Origin: Membranipora membranacea
Taxonomy: Eukaryota > Bryozoa > Gymnolaemata > Cheilostomatida > Membraniporidae
Length of the DNA: 64,000 nt
Direction: 5' to 3'
Assembly: GCA_914767715.1 (NCBI GenBank)
Contig: OU612071.1
Span: forward strand, 23,309,681 to 23,373,680
Shown: in pieces, positions 23,251-32,947 of the stretch
Numbering within the stretch: position 1 is the stretch's first letter
Layout: every line of letters begins with the position of its first letter
Translations under genes and position numbers: made by a program
The notes under the pieces: generated by a model
Told to the model about the DNA's origin: nothing
What the model saw: the letters and a program-made list of their open reading frames with translations, nothing else
Database searches by the model: none

Positions 23251-24054
23251 ATCTGTGAGCAGTGCTCTTACCAAGGAGAGCGAGAAAGGAACCAAGCAAT
23301 AGATATCCTGACTGATGCACGTCACGGCACACGGAAAAACTATAGACAAACGGACATTATATGTATCGGAAATAACACAAGAAAGGTTGTCGCTTTCAAG
23401 ACTATAAGATCTGAGAATGACCGTGTAGCCCAAAAACACGAGAAACTAGGAACAGTTAGCATTATAGGCAAGCACTGCCATGACAATAACGGTGGCATCA
23501 GCAAGTGTGTAAGAGAGGACCACCCAGAGAAACAGCTAGAAAAATCCTTACAGAACATCTCTAAGAGGCCAGAAGGAGACCATGGATGGAGATGGTACAA
23601 TGAGCTTGATGACAAGCCTCATGCTATCAGAGTACATGCAAAATACTGTCTGAAGAGTTCTAATGGAAGTGCAGAAAATTTCCGTAGAGCTTTTGTCAAC
23701 TGTATCAAACACTACCAGGGTGATCACACCAATTACTGCCCCAGCATCTCTTGCTGCAAAACTGACCCAGCTGCAGGATGGTTTTTTAACCCCACAAAGA
23801 GGTCAGTATTGAGTGAGAGGGCTGTCCAACTACTAACAGACGCTCTAGATAAGTCCCACAGTACAAGAACGCCCACCTGTATGTCCAAAGCGCATGTAGA
23901 AAGCTTCAATACCACAATCAATGTCGTACATGACAAAAGGCTCAGTTTTGGGCATGAAATGTTCAAGGCCAAAACGGCAATGGCTGTCAGGTTTTGGAAC
24001 GAGAGCAAAGAAAAATTCAGCAACATTGTATGGGACGATTTTGTAGATAAGTAA
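23251..24054 (+). pseudogene. DDE-type transposase with open 268-codon frame, family unnamed
   Basis: A single frame is open from the codon after a TAA at 23248-23250 to TAA at 24052. It has no ATG near its start, so it is probably an exon following a splice site. Candidate catalytic residues are Asp22 in LTDARHGTRKN, Asp78 in KHCHDNNGG, and Glu217 in HVESFNTTINV; a cysteine-rich patch (CPSISCCKTD) lies between. From memory, uncharacterised invertebrate proteins share 'DARHG.RKN', 'HD.N' and 'YVESFNN....DKR' in this order, suggesting an RNase H-fold cut-and-paste enzyme related to Mutator/Kolobok-like groups. Upstream domains are not identified. It is the least-decayed DNA-transposon frame in the window, but a second copy (47820-48240) is truncated. 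Confidence 0.6.
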
Positions 24055-24827
24055 TTTTTATTTCTGAAATTTTATAACTTGATCATTTTGATTGATAACT
24101 GTTTTTGTGAACTGCTGAGAGATCTCCAAACAACATTGAAATTTGACTTGATAATTTTTTCACTTCTGGTCTCGATCCTACATCTTATGAGAATACATTT
24201 CATTGTTATGTGCTGGTATGAAACTACATTTTATCCACAGGACTCTAGCGATATAATTTCCCCTTTAGGTAAAACATTAGTTTCACCGCGTTGTATGTGG
24301 AAAGTGAGGCACAGATAGAGAAAGCCCACACCACTTCAGTAAAAACTAAAGCACTTCACTTAAAGATGTGAGAGAGCTGCTACAGTGAAACTTGGACCAC
24401 TTCACAGAAGAAGTGAAACCCGTAGAGAACTACTTCCTCACAGAAGTATACCATGCTGTCTTCTGTTGAAGATCTACTATAATCTACTCCAATCTAAGAA
24501 CAACCAATTCAGGTGTTGATCTGCAACCTTTCACATGTACTGTACCTAATCTTACACTGAGGAAAGCCCTAACAGTGTCAAGAGCCAGAGTGAGCGCCGC
24601 AACCAATTATTACGGCTGTGATCACCAGAACCGCAGCCAGTGCTAGAGCGAAAAATGTTCAGTCAAGAGATAAGTCAGTTATGATTTTGTCATTAGATAG
24701 CGTTCAGATAACTAGGGACTACTTTTTTGGCAAAGGTCATGAGCCATTTGCTATAGATCGCACAGATGTAGGAGGGTGTATTATGGGTGATTCTTGACCA
24801 CAACAAGTAGTAAAGCAAGTGTTTGTA

Positions 24828-25279
24828 TAGTCTGAGCCCCCCAGACTTTGCCCCTGTCCGACGGCACCCCCCCCCCCCCCCCCCCGGAGGGGAAAAAGTC
24901 TGAGAACAATGCAGGATTTCGCTGGAGTTGTCTGCTCTTGAGTGTTATAAGTTAATCAAGGGGAGCACTAAAACTGCAATATCTATTGATTTCTATTCAT
25001 GCCACCTACTATATTGCTCCAGGTATGAGAGTATTCCAGTCAGACTCTGGGAAAAGTAGCCTTATGTTTGGGAAATACCCATGAGCAGAGATATTCACTG
25101 CCAAGTAGTGAAGAAAATGTCAGCCAGAATTTCTTTCATTTTGAATAAGGGCGGTCATTCATGACATTGACAAAAGGTCATACAATGTGTATTATTGGAC
25201 CCTAGGCTATATGAAGTAAGATATATGTAAAAGTAATGAGAGGAAAAATCCAAGCAAATCCTGCACAGTGCGTAGACTA
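24828..25279. mobile_element. 452-bp MITE with 9-bp target duplication
   Basis: The insert is flanked by the direct repeat GTGTTTGTA (24819-24827 and 25280-25288). The paralogous copy near 48971-48979 has a single 'gtttttgta', which is the empty site. The ends read TAGTCTGAGC and GCGTAGACTA, so the first six bases form an inverted repeat. Just inside the left end a hairpin pairs CAGACTTTGCCCCT with AGGGGAAAAAGTCTG around a C19 tract. A 9-bp duplication fits Mutator-like or Merlin elements. A related fragment starts near 26307 ('ttagtcagagcccccagg'). Non-coding. Confidence 0.8.
24867..24885. repeat. C19 homopolymer
   Basis: Nineteen consecutive C within the left part of the 452-bp MITE. Similar runs lie at 39320-39337 (C18) and 57801-57812 (C12), and G10 at 51244-51253. 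Lengths are unreliable in any assembly. Confidence 0.9.
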
Positions 25280-25689
25280 GTGTTTGTAAATAGGGCGGTG
25301 GTAACAACAACTGATAATAGATCTGAAGTAAATTTTAGATTTCAAGCAAACACTCGAGACAGTAAGACAATCAAAGCAAGCTGTCTATAGATGACATGAA
25401 ATTCTCGAAGACAATGAAGGAGGAAATATATGAGGATGAGGACGGTTATGTAGTTGGTAGCATAAGTTCCAAATAAACGTGTGGTGAAGGTTCCTGCAAG
25501 ACTGGAGGGATTTGTTTCAGGTAGGCCTTTAGAAGTCAATGGCACATATGTATCAACATTTTTTTATCAATATAAATCATATTGATCAATTTTTTGTGTT
25601 TGAGAGGGCTAGCTGTTTCTTACTCTGGTCATCATATTGGTAATCGGCACTTATAAAATGCGGTGAATACGCCAACAAAAACAGCCAAA

Positions 25690-26140
25690 AACAGCGAATA
25701 GAACAATGTGTGTGTAAAGCCTGTATCATGATGACAGTGACCTCGAAATGATTTATGAGGTGAGGTGATGGACTGATTTCCATGTTGGAGGACATGCAAG
25801 CTGTGTATAAGGATAATATCAAACCGATGTAGTATGTAATGTTATACTAATAATGATGTAAAACCGATGCATAATATCAATGATTCACGTTTGTGACATA
25901 CTGAGCTTCCTGGCAGATATAGGAGAAAAAAAGGCTCCATTGATAAAAAAACGGCTGGTGGTGGAGCCTACTTGTCAGCCAGACAGAGAAGCTTCACTCT
26001 CACAGCAGAGATGTTTCAGGTGCGAAAAAAAGTGAACCTAGAAAAAACTAGGCTTAATTTGAGGAAAAAAGCCCAAAGATCTAGGAGAAGGACGGCCTGC
26101 TCAAAAAAGTAAACCTTGAATGGCAATGTATGCAAAACCC
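25690..26140 (+). repeat. Repeat R6, copy
   Basis: Shares with 46907-47490 and 50276-51094 the blocks 'tatcatgatgacagtg', 'aaccgatg', 'gagcttcc', 'ttcactctcac' and 'agatctaggagaaggacgg'. It follows the R4 transposase relic, so R6 may be the 3' end of the same transposon. It also occurs without the transposase at 15179. Confidence 0.7.
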
Positions 26141-26639
26141 CTCAAGCCTGTAACCTGTAATACTTCATAATTCCATTTCATTTTATACCAGATCTACACA
26201 CAACCATATGATTGGTGCAGGTGATCACATAGTAGCAGCGGCGACTCGAGGAAATGTAGCCAGAAGAGTCTCATGCGGGGTTCGTTATTTATACACATGT
26301 TGTTAGTCAGAGCCCCCAGGCTTTTGCCCCTCGGCATTGTGACTTTTTAATCTTGCACCATATCTAATTGCTTAACTGGATTGTCTCAAATGTATCTTTG
26401 TATGGCTTGTATCTTCCTATCAAAAGAAGGGTGATATCCGATACCTCAAGTTACAGGTTGTATTGGTTGGTAAGTATTCGCTTTCTTGATGCAACTGAGA
26501 AAAGCTTTCTGACAAATCACTATCATCACTACAATCAGATTAAAATTAACCCTGGCAATTTACTGTGTGCTGCTGTTGATATTCACAATACCTATAGCCT
26601 GGTTTGCGCAAATCAAATGTGACATTATGTATTTTGTAG

Positions 26640-26730
26640 ACAAAAAGAAGAGATTAACCTTTGCATACAAAGATGATGGGAAGATGGTGGAATTATCCAG
26701 AATGTACCACAGTGCAGCGTTCACAGCAGA
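26640..26730 (+). pseudogene. Exon-like segment upstream of PIF1 relic
   Basis: Follows a 'tattttgtag' acceptor and ends before GTATGT. It reads KKRLTFAYKDDGKMVELSR, about 30 codons. Not recognised by itself. Its strand and spacing make it a candidate earlier exon of the helicase relic starting at 27220. Confidence 0.3.
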
Positions 26731-27219
26731 AAGTATGTAATATGTAATGTAATATGAGTGGATAAAAGCAGAAGCAGAGTCTTTTGATTGAGCACTTTTA
26801 TCACCTTTGAGGTTTCCGTACGGATTAGAAGCTTTGCAGTGATGCTATCATTGGGAATAATCTCTGTTCAACTTTTGCCGTGGCGTGGCTCAGTTCTAAT
26901 GTTATATTTCAATTTGGTTTAGATGCACAGGATTTGACATCACATTTATGTAGAAAATATTCATTAAGTTGCTGGTTGATCAAGTATTATTTCATAATAT
27001 TTCTGTTTATTTTGCAAATAATAATCCGCGATTCTATGAATGTTTTTGTAAATGTTACTCATGATTCTATCATTGAGATGGAAAACTTTCTCTCTAGTGT
27101 ATCAGAATGAGATGATGTTGGATAGGCTCCTTTCGAAAGCTTCATGTTTTTATAGATTTATAAACTTCTAAACTATCATTTTCACCGGTGATTTTAATCA
27201 AATTTGTCATCTTATATAG

Positions 27220-29115
27220 AAAAACAGATATATTGTTGATTGATGAGATCAGTATGGTGAGTAGGAGGCTGCTGGAGCAGGTGGATCTTGTGTGCCAGAT
27301 TGCGAAGGTAAGAAAACCATCTACTAGATCCTGATAGCCATCCTGGAACACTCATGAGAAGAAATATTTTGATAATTATTTTATTGGTTATGATATTTGA
27401 GATATATCATACCACTTGAGAGCAGTCAAGTCAAGCTGTGTGTCAAGGATTCCTCTAGCACACATCATTGGCATGTTGGACATTGTTGGTTTGTGTGTCG
27501 CTGTAACAAATTCTGAGAGGATTCTTACTTCTCATTGCTACTGCAACAATTGAAGAACTCTTTATCACTTATGCCATCCCTGAAATGATCTAGGCCCCCC
27601 TCCCTTGTCCTACCGCAAGGCCCCACAGACCTAAACAGCAGACTTGAGACTACAAATATTTCCTTTGTAAATATCATTATGTCTCAAATATTATTTTATC
27701 TGCCATCAGAAAATGTGAATAAAATTCTGCCAGGACATCATTGATATTTAATTACCTCATCATTTGAGGGATGGCTGATGGAAAGCCGAATTAATGGGTT
27801 TCCTTTTTTCAATAATGATATATCTTAAAAATATTTGTAGGGAAACTCAAGACCTTTTGGGTCTATACAGGTAGTGTTTTGCAGCGACCTTTACCAGTTG
27901 CCTCCCGTGTGTGACCAAGAAACTGGAGACTCAATTCGCCAGTTTGGAAGAAATTGAAGTTGAATTTTATCAACTTAGAGAAAGTACATAGATTCTCCAA
28001 TCTAGCTCTTTCAAGGTCAATATCTCTGATCTTCCAGTATTATTTTTAATGCCAGTTAGTATTGGTAGCAAAGACCAGGACACAATGAGGATTCCATTTT
28101 GCATTATTTTGGGATAAAAATGTCCATAATATTACAGACATTGTAGTCCGTGAATTTAAATTATGAGAGAAGTAGTGTCAAAAACTGCCCAACCGAATGT
28201 TTGAGATTCATTCCTTGTCAGTTACTGCTTTGTTTGACTACGTTTTGAACTGTTTTCTCTCTGTCTTCTACTGTGAAACTCTGTGATGAATGTGGTGGAA
28301 TGTAAAGGGTTTCTTTGCTATGTACTTCTCTATCTATTTTTTTTTCTTTTTTTTTCTACAACTTTCTCATACAACCATCTTTGACAATAGCTGGGTGACA
28401 TGCCCAAACTAGACCTATGTGTTGAATTTGTAACTGATACCTTATATTGAAGGCTTTGTCTTGATTTCTAGGTCCATATCAGACCTCTCAAAAGGTGTTA
28501 TGAGTGACACCGCCAAGATAAATATCAGAGAAATACAAAGGCAGAAGCAGCTAAACGCCTCCAATCAACAACACTCCGTCGAACAAACGCTGAGTGTGAC
28601 AGCGTGAGTTCTCAATGCCTCAGCCAGCTAACAGGCCAGCAACACCTCTATGTATCATCCGATACAGGCGACGAGAAATGTCTGGATAAAGTTACATCCA
28701 GGTGACTTGCACTTAAAGTTGGTGCTGTCATCATTCTGACAACAAACAATTACATCAGCAACAAGTTGGTTAATGGCAGGGCCGGGGTGGTAAAGGAATG
28801 CAACAATGATGTTATCTCAGTGCTGCTCAATGGTGACAGGTCACCTATCAAAGTCCAAAGGTTCTCCTTTGGCTCACCCCGAGATTGCAGGAGAAAATTT
28901 CCCTTACGTTTGGCGTGGGCAAGGACAATCCACAGATCTGAATCACTAATACTATAGATGAACCAGTCCATGTTAAACTCACCAAATTAAGTCAACCTGG
29001 ACAACAGGCTGTGGCCCTAAGCCGATGCTCAGAATCTCAGTGCTTCAGGCACTCTAACGTACCCACCAGGGAGAGGGACACAGCTGCGCTTTACTATATG
29101 ATTGACAACTGCCAG
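27220..29115 (+). pseudogene. PIF1-like DNA helicase relic, three exons
   Basis: Exon 27220-27307 reads DILLIDEISMVSRRLLEQVD (Walker B, DEISM) and ends at GTAAGA. Exon 27841-28020 follows a 'ttgtag' acceptor and reads RPFGSIQVVFCSDLYQLPPV, then in another frame LEKVHRFSN. Exon 28472-29115 reads ISDLSKGVMSD, then TNAECDSVS, LALKVGAVIIL, KLVNGRAGVV, PLRLAWARTIHRSESL and AVALSRC. These follow the order of PIF1 superfamily 1 helicase motifs II to VI, with IHRSES where IHKSQG is usual. PIF1 proteins unwind DNA 5' to 3'. Several frameshifts and an in-frame TGA (in '...TSR*LALK') kill it. It may come from a transposon carrying PIF1 or from a host gene copy. The Walker A exon is missing here. Confidence 0.75.
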
Positions 29116-29693
29116 GTAGGCTAAAGTTTTAAACGGCCAGTTCCATGATATTATTTCAGCAGCATATTGTGATAAGCAGGATGTATTTATGATGTCTTAG
29201 TAAAAATATATTGTTTCTTCCCTTCATATCATAAGTTGGGATGGGAGGTTCAATGGCTACTTCCATTTTGCAATTTTTACACAATATGGCCAACAACTAA
29301 TTTTTTTTGAAGCAAAAATTTCAAACTTTGAGTTGTATGAGGGAAAAGGTCTGCTAAATTTTACCCAGAAATGAGGTTTCGTTATGACCCCATAGTTGCG
29401 GAATTTCTCATACAACTAGTTATTGCCCATACGGACTGGACATTTCTGGGCACCCATCCACCCCCGACGACCTGCTCAGGCTATCCAAAGAGTACTCTTA
29501 TGAGTACTCCAAGGAGTACTTCTTGGGCTAAATAACAGACCTAGACCTTACCTAACGAGATTTTTGCATACTAAATATTTGTCAGGGTGTGTTAACAAAA
29601 TATATGTGGGTGATTTGGGGTTACCCTTTGTTTGGTGGATTGTGTCTTGGTGGATGATTGCTTCAATATTGAATTAAAAAAACAAATTTCATT

Positions 29694-30540
29694 TAACAGC
29701 CAGTCACTCAAGCTTAGCTGCTATACCAAAGTCATGAGAACACACCTTTCCTGCTTTACAGGCAAATGATGAAGCATTGATAACTGCAGTCTATCTTCTA
29801 CTGGGGATTGGTACGCTCAAACCTGCCTGCAAACAGAGAGCATTATGGCGCAGATATTGCGACCTGGGCAATAGGCACTAATATTTTCGCCGCCCATGCC
29901 ATGGGATGGGTGAGTGAAAAGACACTTGATTTTAATCAACCTTTTTAATCGACTGACAAGAGGCTCACCAGAGCTGTAAAAAGAAAAGTTCAGGATGGAA
30001 TCAAGTCTCCTCATGCAATACTTGGATATCCAGAATCTGTCTGAGTGACCATTTACGTTTGTACGAATCAAAGCGACTTAATCCGAGAATCGATACTGTG
30101 AGAAGTCTTGTCTATCATAAGAAAAGGTATTGCACTTTATCCCATTTAATCTTGCCTACCCTATGTAGAGTAGATCCAGTTTGATCAGATGAGGATGGTA
30201 TCAACTTGAATAGTTAATATGAAAGCCATTTGGATGCATTCAAAACCAGACCGGAGAACCCTAACAGCCTGAATTAGAAAGATATGATTTGTTCAGCACT
30301 TTTTCTAAGTAATGTCTACATATATTATAATATCATATATAATTAGTATATAATAATTAGTATATCTGACGATTGTACATGTGAGCTCTTACCCAGTTTA
30401 TTAACAATCCTTTCATTTCTTTCTTGTGCAGCAAACAGCAAGAAGGGACGAATTACAGCAATCAGGATTTCGTTGACCCTGCTCAGGGGTTTGTTATCAT
30501 GACCAGTTTTGTGGCACAACTAATGGAGATGTATGGTCAG
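29694..30540 (+). repeat. Repeat R3, copy B
   Basis: Second copy of R3 (compare 13363-14220). After a 'ctttacag' acceptor at about 29760, a frame contains ALITAVYLLLGIG and LKPACKQRALWRRYCDLG, followed in another frame by KRLTRAVKRKVQDG. After 'ttgtgcag' at 30432, frames contain SNQDFVDPAQGFVIM and, past the end of the shared region, ILYMVAVFTNEGYQHVALF. I do not recognise the protein. Frameshifts show decay. Confidence 0.7.
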
Positions 30541-31624
30541 ACAACACTCGCACAAACATACTATACATGGTCGCTGTCTTCACAAATGAAGGTTATCAAC
30601 ATGTTGCTTTGTTTCTGACCAGCAAGGAAGACGCAGCCAGCCATATCAGACCATATCAGCTTTCCTTAAGCATTTGAAGGATGTTAGCGATTAGATGTTA
30701 GAGGAAGCTGGAAATGAAGAAAAGGAAGACATAATCACCCAGTGTTTTGCCTCGATTATAGCAGAAGAGCAAGGCAAGAGTGACAGTGAGAGATGTACAC
30801 AAAAGAGGAGGAACATATTGGCCCCCCTATAATCATAAGTAGAGCGAATTTGGCTTGACCAAGACATTTTTTAAAAATTAAGGCAAAATTCAATCTCAAC
30901 AATCTTCAGCAGACTGATGATAATGCGTATTCAAATATCTCAATGGTGTAACACTATACCGGTCACAGCGCAATAATACAAGGATACAATATTGACGACA
31001 GTTCAAATCAGCACATCGACTTATCAAAATAAATATTGATGGTATATTGATGGTCCGACCAGATGCAATGGCTCCTACATAATGTTAATCCAATTTTTAT
31101 TCACAGCAGAGTGCCGAAAGATAGTGGAGAGTGTCCCTAAAAGTAAAATCAGCATGTAGGCTTATTGTAATTCAACTGGCTGCTCCATTTCTAAAGATTT
31201 ATGTGCCCACGGTTACTCCTCTCCTTCTCTCAATCATTTTTGGCCTTGAATTGGGTCTAAGCAAGGAGTCTTGATCTCCTTGGTCTATTTATTTGTCATT
31301 GCTTCCTAAGAAATCATTTTTAAAGGTCTCTTTTCCTTCAGCCCATAGTCCCATGTGTCGTATATGATCTTAATAAAAAAATTTCTTGACACTAAATAGC
31401 TAGGATAACGAATGCATCACCTTTTATTGATGAGATTTTGTTTGCAGAGAAATAAAGCAGGAAGTGAGGATCATACGTCTGAAAAATCCAGTGTCACAAG
31501 TTTTATGCACCAAAAACACACCTCAGATCTTTTCAAACGGGAAAATAAAAGACTTGAAAAAAGTAACAAGAGAACTGTGTATTCTTTGAAAATTAAGATA
31601 TGTGGCCTAGAGATAAGACATTAT
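30541..31624 (+). other. Coding-like debris and unassigned sequence left of the gypsy element
   Basis: From 30541 to about 30810 a frame continues the R3-linked protein-like sequence (FLTSKEDAASHIR; later EKEDIITQCFASIIAEEQG after one TAG). The remaining 800 bp carry short frames without motifs. The last five bases, 31620-31624, are the left target duplication of the gypsy element. Confidence 0.35.
31620..31624. repeat. Left target-site duplication ATTAT
   Basis: ATTAT directly precedes the 5' LTR and is repeated directly after the 3' LTR at 36839-36843. A 5-bp duplication is usual for Ty3/gypsy integrases. Confidence 0.9.
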
Positions 31625-31850
31625 TGTTGTGTCCTCATATGCAGTGACCACTAATTAAGTCACGTGCTCATTTAGTATGCTGCCGATAGTATAAATAAGG
31701 CATGCCATCACAATTATAATCAGTTGATGTACAGTCGATATACAGTCATTTATAAGTCATTGACACAATGGTCACATAATAAATGTACACGCTGCAACAA
31801 CAAATCAAACAGCTTGATTTATGTACAACCAACAAAACACAAAATAAACA
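31625..31850 (+). repeat. 5' LTR (226 bp)
   Basis: Starts TGTTGTGTCC and ends AATAAACA. It carries a TATA box (TATAAATA, 31690-31697) and polyadenylation-type signals AATAAA at 31778-31783 and near its end, giving a plausible U3-R-U5 layout. I find no difference from the 3' LTR. Confidence 0.95.
31690..31697 (+). promoter_or_regulatory. LTR TATA box
   Basis: TATAAATA within the 5' LTR, about 160 bp before the LTR end and 418 bp before the gag ATG. It is the likely core promoter for the genomic RNA. The same motif is in the 3' LTR at 36678-36685. Confidence 0.7.
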
Positions 31851-31851
31851 T

Positions 31852-31864
31852 TGGCGACGAGGAT
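31852..31864 (+). promoter_or_regulatory. Primer-binding site, tRNA-Ser(GCT)-like
   Basis: TGGCGACGAGGAT begins two bases after the 5' LTR. It is complementary over 13 bases to the 3' end of animal tRNA-Ser(GCT) plus CCA, as I remember that tRNA (ending ATCCTCGTCG-CCA). Minus-strand DNA synthesis would start here. Confidence 0.8.
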
Positions 31865-32107
31865 AAAACTCGAAAAGATTGAGGTGGAGAAGGAGACTAT
31901 GCCAAAGAGGGTGATAGATCCATAAACAGACGGTACGCAGCCAAACACAGACACAGACTAAGCGAAGAACAGAAGCCCATGACAGTGACGGAGACAGAAA
32001 AGACTATCAGAATAAGATAAGTTGATTTCCGATTACTTGTAGTACTTAATGTAAACCTTTACCCATTAGAAAATCTTCACTGAATAGCGCATATCAGATC
32101 ATAAAAG

Positions 32108-32947
32108 ATGAGTCTAGATATAGGACGCCCAGGTAATTTTGAGGTAGAAGGTGAGGCAAGTGTAGTAGCTACAGCTTGGTTGGCATGGATCGAGGAGTTC
32201 GATTGCTATGCTGATTGTAAGGGTTTGTTCAACCCCAGTGGAACTTCCGCTAAGGAAACATCGCTTAGGAGACAACGCCAGGCATTGTTGTTGTTCTGTG
32301 GTGGACCATGTGTTCGGGAGGTGCTTAAGAATCATAACGATTCAATCGAGGAGGTTGCTGAAAAATGTCAGCCCGATGATTATGATGGCACAATTGAAAT
32401 CTTGAACGCGCATTTTTTGGTAAAACCAAATAAAAGGTTCATGCGTCATGTGTTTAGGCAAATGCGTCAGACTGCAGGTGAGACGATAGCCCAATATGTA
32501 GGTAGACTTAGAAAAGGATCGGTAGGCTGTGAGTACGTTGATGTTAATGACTCGATAGTTGATCAGATTGTTTCAGGCTGCTATTACGATGCTCTTAGAA
32601 AAAAGTTCTTAGAAGCAGGGGCATCTCTTGACCTAGCAAAGCTAATGAGTATTTCAGCATCACATGAAGCGGTGGAAATGCAAAATAGGGAAATGAGAAA
32701 TGGTCAAAACCCTGGTGCTAGCGCTCATGCTAAAAGTAATGCTCATGAATTTCCCAATGCAACAGGTGGTGTCAACCGATTAGGCTCATTTGTTAGGCAT
32801 GGAAATAGTGGCGGCGCGCCAAAACCCAGATATGAAAACTCCAAAAGTCAGCTGAATCATGCTATAGGTGTGGTTCTTCCAATCATATCGGTAGTGATAC
32901 TAACTGCCCAGCTAAGGATAAGCAGTGTAATAAATGCTCAAAAATAG
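32108..32947 (+). CDS. gag: Gag capsid polyprotein, zinc knuckles out of frame
   Basis: An ATG frame of 279 codons. Residues about 20-190 resemble retrotransposon Gag capsid proteins: WLAWIEEF near residue 24, then FRQMRQTAGETIAQYVGRLR, then IVDQIVSGCYYDALRKKFL. The protein would assemble into cytoplasmic particles around the element RNA. The nucleocapsid part is not in this frame. Two CCHC knuckles (CYRCGSSNHIGSDTNC and CNKCSKIGHFAIAC) lie in the pol frame at 32860-32973. That frame is open only from 32836 (a TGA precedes it), so the switch must fall between 32836 and 32860. This needs a -1 ribosomal shift or a one-base loss; A4 runs lie at 32835-32838 and 32843-32846, but no standard slippery heptamer is seen. 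The last 30 or so residues of this frame are therefore probably not native. Confidence 0.85.
   Translation: MSLDIGRPGNFEVEGEASVVATAWLAWIEEFDCYADCKGLFNPSGTSAKETSLRRQRQALLLFCGGPCVREVLKNHNDSIEEVAEKCQPDDYDGTIEILNAHFLVKPNKRFMRHVFRQMRQTAGETIAQYVGRLRKGSVGCEYVDVNDSIVDQIVSGCYYDALRKKFLEAGASLDLAKLMSISASHEAVEMQNREMRNGQNPGASAHAKSNAHEFPNATGGVNRLGSFVRHGNSGGAPKPRYENSKSQLNHAIGVVLPIISVVILTAQLRISSVINAQK

Larger units (their letters stand above)
23086..25648 (+). repeat. Repeat R4, copy A (transposase-bearing)
   Basis: Matches 47719-49393. This copy is longer because copy B lacks about 450 bp (equivalent to 23194-23647, the N-terminal half of the open frame), and because copy A holds a 452-bp MITE at 24828-25279. 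Downstream of the transposase stop, both copies keep coding-like sequence near 24360-24660 (for example NLDHFTEEVKPV in copy A), so the original protein or transcript extended further. Confidence 0.8.

Noticed and set aside
31412-31654. 80-codon frame running into the 5' LTR
   Set aside because: It crosses the element boundary and has no motif; chance.
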